DNA of 64,000 bases from Pantoea sp. At-9b (lineage in GTDB: Bacteria > Pseudomonadota > Gammaproteobacteria > Enterobacterales > Enterobacteriaceae): the NCBI RefSeq assembly GCF_000175935.2, contig NC_014837.1, forward strand, positions 3,100,001 to 3,164,000. The letters are read 5' to 3'. This document shows positions 1 through 10,618 of this stretch, piece by piece. Under the pieces are notes generated by a model that had not been told where the DNA came from, ran no database searches, and saw only the letters and a program-made list of their open reading frames with translations. A program made the position numbers and the translations under genes. How positions within the stretch are numbered: the first letter of the stretch is position 1; every line of letters begins with the position of its first letter.

Positions 1-303
1 GACGGACGGCATAATATGAAACCCCTTCCTGGGTGTCAACGTCAAATTTCCGTTCTGTGTTCGATCGCTGAAAAAGGCGGCAAACCCGCGTCACAATGGC
101 TTTTTTTTCATCATCATCTGACCATAAAACCCTGGCCACAGACGCAGGCTAAGGTTAACCCGGCGTTAATGATGTTAGGAGAAATCTTGTTTTCGTTACG
201 CGCACGTGTAAACTTAGCGCGCTAATTAACCGATCACCGACCAGGGTTCCGCCTTTTGACCGGTTAGCACCTTCCCCTTGCTATTAAAAAGATAAGTGAG
301 TTT
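1..303. other. Leading region without a supported gene
   Basis: This stretch lies upstream of the formate/nitrite-type channel gene. One short open frame (16-225, 69 codons) is present, but it has no recognisable protein character and no good ribosome binding site. The region probably carries the promoter and leader of the downstream gene, but I see no convincing -35/-10 pair and no FNR-type dyad. The upstream neighbour lies outside the window. Confidence 0.4.
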
Positions 304-1092
304 ATGTCGCTGCATACACCTAAAGAGATCGCCCAACTGGCGATTCAGTCTGGCGTGGTTAAAAGCCAGGCGTCAGTTTCTACCTTGTTGATCCTTGGCT
401 TTATGGCGGGCGCATTTATTGCTACCGGCTTTCTGCTTGATCTGCATGTCATTAACCAACTGCCAGCCGATTGGGGTTCCTTCGGTGGATTTCTCGGCGC
501 GGCTGTGTTCCCGGTCGGTCTGATCCTGACGGTGCTGGCCGGTGGCGAGTTGTTGACCGGTAATATGATGGTTATGCCCATCGCCTGGTTCGCGCGTCGC
601 ATCAGCGGTTTCAGCCTGCTGCGCAACTGGTTCTGGGTCACCATCGCCAACTTCCTCGGCAGTATCGCCGTGGCGTGGTTCTTTGGTCATATGTTGGGCA
701 TGACCGAAGGGGATTACCTGAAGAAAACCGTGGCTATCGCCACGGCGAAGGTGAATGCCGATTTCCTGCATGCCTTTATCTCCGGCATTGGCTGTAACTG
801 GCTGGTGTGCCTGGCGGTGTGGCTGGCGTTCGCCAGTAAAGATGTGGTGGGCAAAATTTTCGGTATGTGGTTCCCGGTAATGGCGTTTGTGGCGATTGGC
901 TTCCAGCACGTGGTGGCGAATATGTTTATCGTCCCGGCGGCGATTTTTGCCGGACAGCTGGGTTGGGCCGAGTACCTGCCGAATTTTGTCGCCGTGTTCC
1001 TCGGTAACGGTGTCGGCGGTGCAATTTTCGTCGGTCTGACCTACTTTATCGCCTTCCGTCCAGCCATGGCGGCAACCAGCGAAGTACGTTAA
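304..1092 (+). CDS. Formate/nitrite transporter (FNT) family channel
   Basis: A 262-residue inner-membrane protein with about six hydrophobic segments. Both FNT family signatures are visible: LAGGELLTGN at residues 78-87 and GIGCNWLVCLA in the second half of the protein. The central conserved histidine of the family pore sits in GFQHVVANMF (His202). FNT proteins are pentameric channels for small monovalent anions such as formate, nitrite or hydrosulfide. Which substrate this one carries cannot be read from sequence. It does not align closely with E. coli FocA, NirC or YfdC as I remember them, and there is no pfl or nir gene nearby, so no symbol is given. The ATG at 304 follows a purine-rich but weak ribosome binding site. 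Confidence 0.85.
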   Translation: MSLHTPKEIAQLAIQSGVVKSQASVSTLLILGFMAGAFIATGFLLDLHVINQLPADWGSFGGFLGAAVFPVGLILTVLAGGELLTGNMMVMPIAWFARRISGFSLLRNWFWVTIANFLGSIAVAWFFGHMLGMTEGDYLKKTVAIATAKVNADFLHAFISGIGCNWLVCLAVWLAFASKDVVGKIFGMWFPVMAFVAIGFQHVVANMFIVPAAIFAGQLGWAEYLPNFVAVFLGNGVGGAIFVGLTYFIAFRPAMAATSEVR

Positions 1093-1203
1093 TCGAATGG
1101 TGCCTTTTGCCTCCGGGCAGAAGGCATTTTCCACCGTGGTTACTTTCACCTGTAACGTTTTGTTGTAATATGTAGATCTAATGTATTTAACAGGGAAAGC
1201 GTC

Positions 1204-1557
1204 GTGAAAAAGGAATGGCTAACACCCGAAGAACTCGCGCTGGAAACCGGATACAGTCGCCAGACTGTTAACAAATGGATTAAACGCGAAAACTGGACAA
1301 CCACGCCGAAGCCCGGTGTACAGGGCGGTAAGGCGCGTTTGATTCACATTGATGAACGCGTTAAAAGCTTTATCCAATCCACTCGCCACGCGAATGAACC
1401 GGCAGCCCATTACGCTACACAGCAAAATACGTTACCTGCGTTATTAATAAATTCTATCCAGCAAATGACCGTCGCCGAACAGGAACAATTGGTGGCGCTG
1501 CTATTGCGGGAAGGGATCAGAGGCGTATTGCTACGGCTGGGAATTCAGGAAAAATAA
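1204..1557 (+). CDS. yfeC: YfeC-like DNA-binding regulator
   Basis: A 117-residue protein. The N-terminal third is a MerR/excisionase-like helix-turn-helix (LTPEELALETGYSRQTVNKW), followed by the family-typical segment KPGVQGGKARLIHI. The C terminus ends in a short helical domain (LLREGIRGVLLRLGIQ). This matches the E. coli YfeC/YfeD family of putative transcription regulators, found beside gltX as here, and it is closer to YfeC. The start is GTG at 1204, preceded by CAGGGAAA. E. coli has two tandem paralogues and only one copy is present here. The regulatory targets are not known to me. Confidence 0.85.
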   Translation: MKKEWLTPEELALETGYSRQTVNKWIKRENWTTTPKPGVQGGKARLIHIDERVKSFIQSTRHANEPAAHYATQQNTLPALLINSIQQMTVAEQEQLVALLLREGIRGVLLRLGIQEK

Positions 1558-1588
1558 AAAAGCCGGGAGCACAGCTTCCGGCTTTTTT
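1555..1588. terminator. Bidirectional terminator between yfeC and gltX
   Basis: A 9 bp stem (1561-1569 with 1575-1583, one G-T pair) and a 5-base loop are flanked by an A run on the left and a T run on the right. It can therefore stop transcription of the converging yfeC and gltX genes. Confidence 0.85.
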
Positions 1589-1604
1589 ACATCACTCAGG
1601 ATTA

Positions 1605-3026
1605 TTAGGCCTGAGCTTCGCGCTCAGCAATAAATGCCAGCGCTTTTTCGATACGCGCCACGCTGCGGCTGCGACCAATCGCCTGTACCGTCACATCCAG
1701 TGCGGGTGACTGCCCGGCACCGGTCACGGCGACACGCAGAGGCATACCCACTTTGCCCATTCCCAGCTCCAGTTCATCGGCAGCGCTTTGAATGGCGTGA
1801 TGCACATGCTCAGCGGTCCAGTCGTTGTCGCTGATGGCGGCCAGTTTGTCGCGCACCACTTCCAGCGGCTGACGCGCCACCGGACGCAGGTGTTTCTTCG
1901 CGGCGTCGGCATCAAAGGCCTCGAACTCTTCATAGAAGTAGCGGCAAGATGCCGCAATTTCCACCAGGGTTTTACAACGCTCACCCAACAGTGTGACCAG
2001 TTTCGCCAGTTCCGGACCGGTACGGGTATCAATGTTTTGCTGTTCAATGTGCCATTGCAGATGGGTGGCGACATATTCCGGCGGCAGCGTATTAATATAG
2101 TGATGGTTCAACCACTGCAATTTTTCCGTGTTAAAGGCGCTGGCTGATTTGCTGACCGCATCAAGGGTAAACAACTCGGTCATTTCCGCCACGCTGAAAA
2201 TTTCCTGATCGCCATGTGACCACCCCAAGCGTACCAGGTAGTTAAGCAGCGCTTCCGGCAAGTAGCCGTCATCACGGTACTGCATCACCCCTACCGCGCC
2301 ATGACGCTTGGACAGTTTTTTGCCGTCATCACCGAGGATCATCGAGACGTGGGCGTAGGTCGGCACTTCGGCACCAATGGCTTGCAGAATGTTGATCTGA
2401 CGCGGCGTGTTGTTGATATGGTCTTCACCACGAATCACGTGGGTGATGCCCATATCCCAGTCGTCCACCACGACACAGAAGTTGTAGGTCGGCGAACCAT
2501 CGGTACGGCGAATGATCAGGTCATCCAGCTCCTGGTTGCTGAACTCAATCGGACCACGAATCTGATCGTCAAAAATTACCGAGCCTTCCTGCGGGTTGCG
2601 GAAACGCACCACGCAAGGTTCATCAGCAGCATGATGTTCATGGCTGTCACGGCAACGACCGTCATAACGCGGCTTTTCACCCTTCGCCATCTGCTCTTCA
2701 CGCAACGCTTCCAGACGCTCTTTCGAGCAGTAGCATTTATAGGCGGTGCCCGCTTCCAGCATTTCGTCGATCACCGCGTTATAGCGATCAAAACGTTTAG
2801 TCTGGTAGTACGGGCCTTCGTTCCAGTCGAGGCTCAGCCAGTTCATGCCATCCATAATGGCTTCGATGGCTTCCGGTGTGGATCGCTCCAGATCGGTATC
2901 TTCGATACGCAGAACAAATTCGCCCTTGTTATGACGAGCATAAAGCCAGGAGTAAAGAGCAGTACGAGCACCGCCCACATGCAGATAGCCAGTGGGGCTG
3001 GGTGCGAAGCGAGTTTTGATTTTCAT
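1605..3026 (-). CDS. gltX: Glutamyl-tRNA synthetase
   Basis: A 473-residue class I aminoacyl-tRNA synthetase that charges tRNA-Glu (E. coli form 471 residues). The HIGH-type motif is [11 protein letters not shown] at residues 9-19 and the KMSKS-type motif is KLSKR near residue 240. The zinc-binding insert is visible with Cys98, Cys100 and Cys125. The fourth ligand, which I recall as His127 in E. coli, is Asp127 here, with His129 and His131 next to it. The C-terminal half is the all-helical anticodon-binding region. The gene is transcribed away from the tRNA-Val operon and shares the intergenic region at 3027-3299 with it. Confidence 0.98.
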   Translation of the reverse strand: MKIKTRFAPSPTGYLHVGGARTALYSWLYARHNKGEFVLRIEDTDLERSTPEAIEAIMDGMNWLSLDWNEGPYYQTKRFDRYNAVIDEMLEAGTAYKCYCSKERLEALREEQMAKGEKPRYDGRCRDSHEHHAADEPCVVRFRNPQEGSVIFDDQIRGPIEFSNQELDDLIIRRTDGSPTYNFCVVVDDWDMGITHVIRGEDHINNTPRQINILQAIGAEVPTYAHVSMILGDDGKKLSKRHGAVGVMQYRDDGYLPEALLNYLVRLGWSHGDQEIFSVAEMTELFTLDAVSKSASAFNTEKLQWLNHHYINTLPPEYVATHLQWHIEQQNIDTRTGPELAKLVTLLGERCKTLVEIAASCRYFYEEFEAFDADAAKKHLRPVARQPLEVVRDKLAAISDNDWTAEHVHHAIQSAADELELGMGKVGMPLRVAVTGAGQSPALDVTVQAIGRSRSVARIEKALAFIAEREAQA

Positions 3027-3103
3027 TCAGCATTGCCTTAAATGCGCGGAGGTTCGTTGTCTGGATGACAAAAAACAGGTTAACGCGAAAAAACAGTGCG
3101 CAT

Positions 3104-3131
3104 ATTCTAGCAGCTGACCATGATTCCTCAA
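3104..3131 (-). promoter_or_regulatory. Candidate gltX promoter
   Basis: On the minus strand a -35-like TTGAGG (3126-3131) is followed after 16 bases by a -10-like TAGAAT (3104-3109). This would place the transcript start near 3097, about 70 bases before the gltX ATG. It is based on consensus matching only. Confidence 0.5.
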
Positions 3132-3254
3132 TGATTGTCGCGGCGTGGGTCACGATTGATCGTGGTTTTTCTGCTAATAAAACCAGCACATTGGCTAAAA
3201 GCGCCGCGAGATGTTTAATTTTAAAGCGAACGCACATTTATGTTTTAAAAAGCG

Positions 3255-3282
3255 TTGACTCACTTCGAAGGATCCCTATAAT
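3255..3282 (+). promoter_or_regulatory. Promoter of the tRNA-Val/tRNA-Lys operon
   Basis: TTGACT (3255-3260) and a perfect TATAAT (3277-3282) are separated by 16 bases and followed by a GC-rich discriminator (GCGACTCC). This is the layout of stringently controlled stable-RNA promoters. The first tRNA begins 18 bases after the -10 box. Confidence 0.8.
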
Positions 3283-3299
3283 GCGACTCCACACAGCGG

Positions 3300-3375
3300 G
3301 GGTGATTAGCTCAGTTGGTAGAGCATCTCCCTTACAAGGAGGGGGTCGGCGGTTCGAGCCCGTCATCACCCACCA
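3300..3375 (+). tRNA. valU: tRNA-Val (anticodon TAC), copy 1
   Basis: A 76-base cloverleaf with an encoded CCA end. The acceptor begins GGGTGAT, the anticodon loop is CTTACAA and the T arm contains GGTTCGAGCC. It corresponds to E. coli valU in the valUXY-lysV operon next to gltX. Confidence 0.97.
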
Positions 3376-3413
3376 CTCTTCAGGTGGCCCGCAGTGAACA
3401 AGAGATAAGATAT

Positions 3414-3489
3414 GGGTGATTAGCTCAGTTGGTAGAGCATCTCCCTTACAAGGAGGGGGTCGGCGGTTCGAGCCCGTCATCACCCACCA
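3414..3489 (+). tRNA. valX: tRNA-Val (anticodon TAC), copy 2
   Basis: Identical in sequence to the first tRNA-Val copy, including the encoded CCA. It follows after a 38-base spacer and is presumably processed from the same precursor. Confidence 0.97.
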
Positions 3490-3530
3490 TATCTTAGTCA
3501 GATGACACGCTTGTTAAGTAGTACCGAAGT

Positions 3531-3606
3531 GGGTGATTAGCTCAGTTGGTAGAGCATCTCCCTTACAAGGAGGGGGTCGGCGGTTCGAGCCCGTCATCAC
3601 CCACCA
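3531..3606 (+). tRNA. valY: tRNA-Val (anticodon TAC), copy 3
   Basis: Third identical tRNA-Val(UAC) copy, 41 bases after the second. Only four bases separate it from the tRNA-Lys that follows. Confidence 0.97.
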
Positions 3607-3610
3607 CTTC

Positions 3611-3686
3611 GGGTCGTTAGCTCAGTTGGTAGAGCAGTTGACTTTTAATCAATTGGTCGCAGGTTCGAATCCTGCACGACCCACCA
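3611..3686 (+). tRNA. lysV: tRNA-Lys (anticodon TTT)
   Basis: A 76-base tRNA with an encoded CCA and anticodon loop CTTTTAA. As far as I can recall the sequence is the same as E. coli tRNA-Lys(UUU). It is the last gene of the tRNA operon. Confidence 0.97.
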
Positions 3687-3692
3687 ATGTAG

Positions 3693-3717
3693 AAAGGCGC
3701 CCTAAAGGCGCCTTTTT
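3693..3717 (+). terminator. Terminator of the tRNA operon
   Basis: A 9 bp perfect stem (AAAGGCGCC, 3693-3701, with 3707-3715) and a 5-base loop end in a run of five T. It lies 6 bases after the tRNA-Lys CCA. Confidence 0.9.
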
Positions 3718-3786
3718 GCTATGCGCCATTTGCAAATTCCTTTCAAAACCTTAACGCTTTGCGCCCTCATGTAATTTTATCCCCTT

Positions 3787-3794
3787 GCCGATAA
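3787..3794 (+). promoter_or_regulatory. Candidate sigma-28 (FliA) -10 element
   Basis: GCCGATAA is a perfect match to the flagellar sigma-28 -10 consensus. It is 29 bases upstream of the FlxA-like start codon, leaving room for a short leader. The matching -35 element (TAAAGTTT) is weak: only scattered T/A matches occur 11 bases upstream. E. coli flxA is a known sigma-28 target, which supports the reading. Confidence 0.5.
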
Positions 3795-3823
3795 CGACTG
3801 TGAACTATTGCAAGGAGAAAACC

Positions 3824-4177
3824 ATGAGTACCATTTCCAGTGTGTCCAGTAGCACCAGCAGTGCCAGCAGTAGCGGCAACACGTCGCAAATTGCCAGCCT
3901 GAATAAACAAATCCAGAGCCTGACCAAAGAACTCAAAGATCTGTCCAGCGATGACACCCTTACAGATGAACAAAAATCTGAACAGGAGCAGTTGCTGGAG
4001 TCACAGATTCAGATGATTGAATCGCAGATCGCGCAAATCGAGCAGCAAGCAGCGGAGAAAGCGCAACAGCAGCAAGAACAGCAGCAAAAGCAAGAAAGCG
4101 CCACCACCACCAGCGCGACCAAAGCCGATGGTATCAACCGCCCTACTGATACCAATCAGATCAACGTTTACGTTTAA
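3824..4177 (+). CDS. FlxA-like protein
   Basis: A 117-residue hydrophilic protein. Residues 1-20 are almost all Ser, Thr and Ala. The middle, about residues 20-90, is strongly helical and coiled-coil-like ([18 protein letters not shown], then repeated [20 protein letters not shown]). The tail ends INVYV. This matches the FlxA family, in which E. coli FlxA (110 residues) has the same Ser/Thr-rich start, central coiled coil and a tail ending IDIYI. The role of FlxA is unknown, but its expression in E. coli depends on FliA. The start at 3824 is chosen because AAGGAG lies 9 bases before it. A longer frame from a TTG at 3785 would overlap the promoter-like element. There is no signal peptide. Confidence 0.75.
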   Translation: MSTISSVSSSTSSASSSGNTSQIASLNKQIQSLTKELKDLSSDDTLTDEQKSEQEQLLESQIQMIESQIAQIEQQAAEKAQQQQEQQQKQESATTTSATKADGINRPTDTNQINVYV

Positions 4178-5094
4178 AACGCTGGTTTGAGGGAACGTTG
4201 TTGCGTCAGCAGCGCTGCCTGCTGGCGCACTTCCTGCCAAATCGCCTCCGCGGCGGGCGTCAATGACCGGTTTCGGCGTTTAATTAACATCAGACTGCGG
4301 TTGATTTCCGGGTAAAGGCGTCGCACCGTCAGTTTGCGCCCCGCAGGCAATGGCAACGCCAGCGCCGGCAGAATGCTAATGCCAATCCCCGCCTCAACCA
4401 TCGGATAGAGCGTGGCCGGATGACCAATCTCCTGCACCACATTGACCGAAACCCCCTGCTGGTGCAGTGCGGCATCAATCAACAAACGGCTGCCCGACGC
4501 ATAATCCTGAAGCACCATGGTGCGACCATTCAGCATTGACCACTGCGGCTGAGTCGCCTGCGCCAACGCATCATCTTCCCGACACAACAGTAAAAAGGGT
4601 TCATCCATGATGGTCTGATAATCAAAATCGCTATCCCGTAATGGCCCGATAATGATACCGAAGTCCACCTCCGCGTTACGCACGCTTTGCAGCACCCACT
4701 GCTGCGCGCGATCATGCAAAATCACACGAATATCAGGGTAACGTTGTTGACTACTGGCGAGACATTGCGGCATCAGGTGCGCAGAGGGCGTCTGGCTGGC
4801 GGCCACCCGTACCGTACCGCTGCGCTGCTCCCCGTAGCTCCGCACATCCAGTACCGTGCTGTTCAGCTCTTCCAGCAAATGCTCCAGCCGGGTTGCCAGT
4901 TGCTGTCCAGCCCCGGTCAGCAACACTTCGCGCGTGGTGCGATCCAGCAAGCGCACCCCCATTTCCGCTTCCAACTCTTTAATACTATGACTGACCGCCG
5001 ATTGGCTCAGGCCAATCACTTGCCCGGCCAGGCTGAAGCTACCGTGCTTAGCCACGGCAACAAAAGTGCGCAATTGTCGGAGCGTATAATTCAT
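4174..5094 (-). CDS. yfeR: LysR-family regulator YfeR
   Basis: A 306-residue LysR-type transcription factor with an N-terminal winged helix-turn-helix ([20 protein letters not shown]) and a C-terminal substrate-binding domain. It follows E. coli YfeR closely throughout, including [21 protein letters not shown] and [15 protein letters not shown]. It is divergent from yfeH, the usual arrangement in which a LysR protein regulates its neighbour. The ATG at 5094 (MNYTLRQL) is preferred over a GTG three codons upstream because it agrees with the E. coli start and has GAGTGA before it. The stop codon overlaps the last bases of the converging FlxA-like gene. Confidence 0.9.
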   Translation of the reverse strand: MNYTLRQLRTFVAVAKHGSFSLAGQVIGLSQSAVSHSIKELEAEMGVRLLDRTTREVLLTGAGQQLATRLEHLLEELNSTVLDVRSYGEQRSGTVRVAASQTPSAHLMPQCLASSQQRYPDIRVILHDRAQQWVLQSVRNAEVDFGIIIGPLRDSDFDYQTIMDEPFLLLCREDDALAQATQPQWSMLNGRTMVLQDYASGSRLLIDAALHQQGVSVNVVQEIGHPATLYPMVEAGIGISILPALALPLPAGRKLTVRRLYPEINRSLMLIKRRNRSLTPAAEAIWQEVRQQAALLTQQRSLKPAF

Positions 5095-5193
5095 CGATAT
5101 CACTCATAGATTAATGCAATAAATCAATTTTATTTCTAAACCCGTTTGGCGCACAATCAGCAACATCAAATTTTAATTAACCGGATTGTAACA

Positions 5194-6186
5194 ATGGGAT
5201 TTTTACGCCTCGACCCGATGATGGTCAAACTCATCATCACCGTGCTGCTGGCCAGCTTCTTACCGGCCAAAGGCGGGTTCGTCGATTTCTTTGAATGGCT
5301 GACCACCGCCGCCATCGCCCTGCTGTTCTTTATGCACGGTGCCAAGCTGTCGCGTGAGAAAATCATCGCCGGCAGCAGCCACTGGCGACTGCATTTGTGG
5401 ATTATGTGCAGCACCTTTGTGCTGTTCCCGATCCTGGGTCTGCTGCTGGTGTGGTGGCATCCGGTGAACGTGGGCACGGAAATCTATACCGGGTTTATTT
5501 ACCTGTGCATTCTGCCTGCCACCGTGCAGTCGGCGATTGCCTTTACCTCAATGGCCGGTGGCAACGTCGCGGCAGCGGTGTGTAGCGCGTCCGCCTCCAG
5601 CCTGCTTGGCGTGTTTGTTTCACCGTTGCTGGTCAATCTGGTGATGAATGTGCACAGCGATGCCCCGAGTAACGGGCTGGAGCAGATTGGTAAGATCATG
5701 CTGCAACTGTTGGTGCCGTTTGTACTGGGCCACATCTCGCGTCGCTGGATTGGCGGCTGGGTGGAGAAACACCGTAGCCTGATTGGTAAAACGGACCAGA
5801 CCTCGATTCTGCTGGTGGTGTACTCCGCCTTCAGTGAAGCGGTAGTGAACGGCATCTGGCATCGCGTCGGTGTGGATACGCTGCTGTGGATTCTGGCCGG
5901 TAGCCTGCTGCTACTGGTGGTGGTACTGCTGATCAACCTTGGTGCATCGCGTTTGTTTGGCTTTAGCCGCGCCGATGAGATTACGGTGTTGTTCTGCGGT
6001 TCGAAAAAGAGCCTGGCAAACGGTGTGCCGATGGCGAATATCCTGTTCCCGGCCAGCAGCGTGGGGATTATTGTGCTGCCGCTGATGATCTTCCATCAGG
6101 TGCAGTTGATGGTGTGTTCTTTCATTGCTCAACGCTACAAAACCAGCAATGCGAAACGGCTGGCGCAGCAGCAACAGGTGTCGTAG
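5194..6186 (+). CDS. yfeH: Bile acid:sodium symporter-family protein YfeH
   Basis: A 330-residue polytopic membrane protein with about ten hydrophobic segments, of the SBF-like family (E. coli YfeH, 332 residues). Shared segments include TTAAIALLFFMHGAKLSREK, LPATVQSAIAFTSMAGGN and FCGSKKSLANG. The true substrate is unknown. The ATG at 5194 starts at the family-conserved N terminus. The frame is open further upstream, but those extra codons lie in the yfeR-yfeH regulatory region. The TAG stop codon is supplied by the first bases of the palindromic repeat at 6182. Confidence 0.9.
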   Translation: MGFLRLDPMMVKLIITVLLASFLPAKGGFVDFFEWLTTAAIALLFFMHGAKLSREKIIAGSSHWRLHLWIMCSTFVLFPILGLLLVWWHPVNVGTEIYTGFIYLCILPATVQSAIAFTSMAGGNVAAAVCSASASSLLGVFVSPLLVNLVMNVHSDAPSNGLEQIGKIMLQLLVPFVLGHISRRWIGGWVEKHRSLIGKTDQTSILLVVYSAFSEAVVNGIWHRVGVDTLLWILAGSLLLLVVVLLINLGASRLFGFSRADEITVLFCGSKKSLANGVPMANILFPASSVGIIVLPLMIFHQVQLMVCSFIAQRYKTSNAKRLAQQQQVS

Positions 6187-6240
6187 CGGCGCGATTTATC
6201 GCGCGGGTTGTAAAAAAACGGCGCGATAAGCCGCGCCGCG
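6182..6240. repeat. Palindromic intergenic repeat, copy 1
   Basis: The left arm CGTAGCGGCGCGAT... (6182-6204) and a degenerate right arm (6220-6240, GGCGCGATAAGCCGCGCC) face each other across 15 bases. It belongs to a repeat family seen in seven intergenic sites of this window. The arm begins inside yfeH and provides its stop codon. Confidence 0.85.
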
Positions 6241-6245
6241 TTACA

Positions 6246-6461
6246 TCAAGTCCGTTTCAGCGGTTTTACCAGGCCTTGTAACCCTTCAATCTTGATCGCC
6301 AGGGTGAGCTGCATCAGCTCACCCAGCTTACCGGCGGGAAACTCACCGCTGCGGGCAAACCACAGCAGATACTCCTCCGGTAAATCAATCAACACCCTGC
6401 CCTGATATTTCCCAAACGGCATTGGCGTGTTGGCAATCTCAACCAGTTGCTGCTTATCCAT
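6246..6461 (-). CDS. ypeB: YpeB, small DUF3820 protein
   Basis: A 71-residue protein with the family-conserved segments MPFGKYQGRVLIDLPEEYL and WFARSGEFPAGKLGELMQ. It matches E. coli YpeB. The function is unknown; DUF3820 is a short domain found alone or beside nucleic-acid enzymes. The ATG at 6461 lies one base after the ligA stop codon, so translation is very probably coupled to ligA. GGAG inside the end of ligA can act as ribosome binding site. Confidence 0.9.
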   Translation of the reverse strand: MDKQQLVEIANTPMPFGKYQGRVLIDLPEEYLLWFARSGEFPAGKLGELMQLTLAIKIEGLQGLVKPLKRT

Positions 6462-6462
6462 A

Positions 6463-8487
<2,025 letters not shown>

Positions 8488-8495
8488 TCATCCGA

Positions 8496-8521
8496 TAAAA
8501 AACCCCCGACAGGCGGGGGTT
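8496..8521 (-). terminator. Terminator between zipA and ligA
   Basis: An 8 bp GC-rich stem (AACCCCCG, 8501-8508, with 8514-8521) is followed on the minus strand by a run of T. It lies 34 bases downstream of the zipA stop codon. Confidence 0.85.
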
Positions 8522-8554
8522 AGAAGTAGAGATTGTTGACGCCTGCGTAGGTTA

Positions 8555-9502
8555 TCAACCGATAACCTCGCGAATACGTGCTTTATAAGTTTCCAGCTTT
8601 TGCGGCGTCATCATACGACGCTCATCATCCAACACCACGCCACCGACATCATCAGCGATACGCTGTGCGGATTGCAGCATCAGTTTAAAGTTCTGGTTCG
8701 CATCACCGTAGGACGGCACCATCATAAAGATGGACACGCCAGGCGTGCTGAAATCACCCATTTCATCCGGGTTGAACGAACCGGGCTTCACCATATTCGC
8801 CAGGCTGAACAGCACCGGGCCACTGCCGGCCGGACTCAGATGACGATGGAAAATATTCATTTCGCCGAACTGGAAGCCTGCCTGCAAGATCCCCTGCAAC
8901 AGGGCCTCGCCATTCAGCACGCCACCCGCATGGGCAGCGACATGCAGCACCAGCACCGCTTCTTTCTTGCTGCCCGCAGCGGCGGGTTGCGGCTGTTCTT
9001 GATGGGCAACAGGCGTCTCTTCTTCCGGCTCAGGCTGTGGTGCCACGACCGGTGCTGCGGCAACCAGCGGCTCCTGATCCAGTAGCGGATCAGCCTGAAT
9101 CGGCTGCGGCTGAACCACCGGTTTCACAACCGGAGGCGCAGGCGGAACGGGTTGCTGGCGCACTTCTGGCTCCGCATCAAACAGCGGATCGCGCGCAACG
9201 GAAGGTTCCTGACGCGGTGCAGGCTGACGAACAGGTTCAGGCGCGCGGACAGGCTTTTCTGCGTAGCCACTCAGATCCGGTTCATCATGCGTATCGCGAC
9301 GAACACGTACTTCGCCGACGCCTTCATCATCGTCGCTCAGCAGATCATCATCCGCTTCTTCGCGTTGTTTCAGACGTTTGTGCGGGCGATCGCGAAACAC
9401 GGAAGAGCGCTCTTTACGGCTGGTCCACAGTCCGTGAAGTAGCAGCGCTATTATGGCGATCGCGCCAACAACGATTAATATCAGACGCAAATCCTGCATC
9501 AT
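8555..9502 (-). CDS. zipA: Cell division protein ZipA
   Basis: A 315-residue inner-membrane protein that tethers FtsZ to the membrane early in division. It has an N-terminal membrane anchor ([20 protein letters not shown]), a charged segment, a long Pro/Gln/Ala/Val-rich linker (about residues 75-175) and a C-terminal FtsZ-binding domain ([39 protein letters not shown]). The start at 9502 gives MMQDLRLIL as in E. coli ZipA (328 residues). It is divergent from cysZ. Confidence 0.96.
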   Translation of the reverse strand: MMQDLRLILIVVGAIAIIALLLHGLWTSRKERSSVFRDRPHKRLKQREEADDDLLSDDDEGVGEVRVRRDTHDEPDLSGYAEKPVRAPEPVRQPAPRQEPSVARDPLFDAEPEVRQQPVPPAPPVVKPVVQPQPIQADPLLDQEPLVAAAPVVAPQPEPEEETPVAHQEQPQPAAAGSKKEAVLVLHVAAHAGGVLNGEALLQGILQAGFQFGEMNIFHRHLSPAGSGPVLFSLANMVKPGSFNPDEMGDFSTPGVSIFMMVPSYGDANQNFKLMLQSAQRIADDVGGVVLDDERRMMTPQKLETYKARIREVIG

Positions 9503-9719
9503 TGTATTCTCTGTTGTTCCAATACCTTGCCACCACGGCAAACTTTACCCTCTAACTGTATTTGCCCAGCTACACAAGTGCAAGTCTGTGCAGTATTTTC
9601 TGACAAATAAGATAGCTCCCCCACGCTTTTTTGCTGTTTTTTCGTGCAAAGCGACCCTGTTGCCGATAAAAAGGCAGGTTATGATGTTCGCGCCCCTACA
9701 CATTGGAGAAAGGCTTGTT

Positions 9720-10478
9720 ATGCCCGCTGAGAATTCAGTCTCATCTTTGAATGGTATTCATTACTTTGCCGAGGGCTGGAAGCTGGTGCGCCTGCCCGGC
9801 ATTCGCCGCTATGTCATCATCCCGTTGTTGGTCAATATCCTGTTGTTGGGTGGTGCCTTTATTTGGCTATTCCATCGTCTGGGGCAGTGGATTCCGCAAT
9901 TAATGGCGCATATCCCCGACTGGCTGCAATGGTTGAGTTATCTGCTGTGGCCGCTGTCGGTCATCTCGATAGTGCTGGTGTTCAGCTACTTTTTTTCGAC
10001 CATTGCCAACCTGATTGCGGCCCCCTTTTGCGGACTGCTGGCGGAACAACTTGAGGGACGTTTGACTGGCAAACCGCTGCCCGATAGCGGCTGGCTTGCC
10101 ATGATGAAAGACATTCCGCGTATCATGAAACGAGAAATGCAGAAGCTGGGCTACTATTTGCCGCGCGCACTCGGTTTATTGCTGCTCTACTTTATTCCAG
10201 GTTTTGGTCAGACCGTGGCACCGGTTTTATGGTTTTTGTTTAGCGCCTGGATGCTCTCCATCCAATATTGCGACTACCCGTTTGATAACCACAAAGTGAG
10301 TTTTCAACAGATGCGCAATGCGTTACGTCGCCATAAAAGCGCCAACATGCAATTTGGCGCGTTGGTCAGCCTGTTTACCATGATTCCGATTCTCAATCTG
10401 GCAATTATGCCGGTGGCCGTTTGCGGTGCCACCGCCATGTGGGTAGACCGCTATCGCCAGCAAAATGGCCGCCATTAA
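9720..10478 (+). CDS. cysZ: Sulfate transport protein CysZ
   Basis: A 252-residue inner-membrane protein that lets sulfate into the cytoplasm for cysteine synthesis. It matches E. coli CysZ (253 residues) along its length, with conserved blocks [43 protein letters not shown] and [15 protein letters not shown]. Hydrophobic segments fit the family's hemi-penetrating and transmembrane helices. The ATG at 9720 is chosen from GGAGAAA upstream and from the family N terminus; the frame is open much further upstream without homology. It sits directly before cysK, as in E. coli. Confidence 0.95.
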   Translation: MPAENSVSSLNGIHYFAEGWKLVRLPGIRRYVIIPLLVNILLLGGAFIWLFHRLGQWIPQLMAHIPDWLQWLSYLLWPLSVISIVLVFSYFFSTIANLIAAPFCGLLAEQLEGRLTGKPLPDSGWLAMMKDIPRIMKREMQKLGYYLPRALGLLLLYFIPGFGQTVAPVLWFLFSAWMLSIQYCDYPFDNHKVSFQQMRNALRRHKSANMQFGALVSLFTMIPILNLAIMPVAVCGATAMWVDRYRQQNGRH

Positions 10479-10487
10479 TCCATCAAC

Positions 10488-10515
10488 AAGCCTTATGCAT
10501 TTTTGCATGGGGCTT
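10488..10515 (+). other. Hairpin between cysZ and cysK
   Basis: A 12 bp stem with two G-U pairs (10488-10499 with 10504-10515) and a T4 loop lies just after cysZ. No T tract follows, so it may be a weak terminator, an mRNA 3' end structure or part of the cysK control region. Confidence 0.4.
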
Positions 10516-10618
10516 ATGGTCGTGGGCTATATAGATATACGATTTCTTTCCTTCCGCACACGGGCAGAAAAGGTATGCTCTGAGGGTTCCCAATATTTCA
10601 TACAGTTAAGGACGAGCT

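Noticed and set aside
16..225. 69-codon open frame before the FNT channel gene
   Set aside because: No recognisable protein pattern, weak start context and a low-complexity HHH/FF segment from a T run. It looks like chance in a leader region.
373..1149. 258-codon frame antisense to the FNT channel gene
   Set aside because: Composition rich in His, Arg, Gln and Gly, typical of the reverse strand of a membrane-protein gene. The sense strand has both family signatures.
3300..3606. Three long direct repeats that look like a small repeat array
   Set aside because: They are three identical tRNA-Val genes with cloverleaf structure, CCA ends and a stable-RNA promoter, not a CRISPR array or a satellite.
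3238..3754. Open frames across the tRNA genes (for example ISSVGRASPLQGGG)
   Set aside because: These are conceptual translations of tRNA genes, a well-known annotation artefact.
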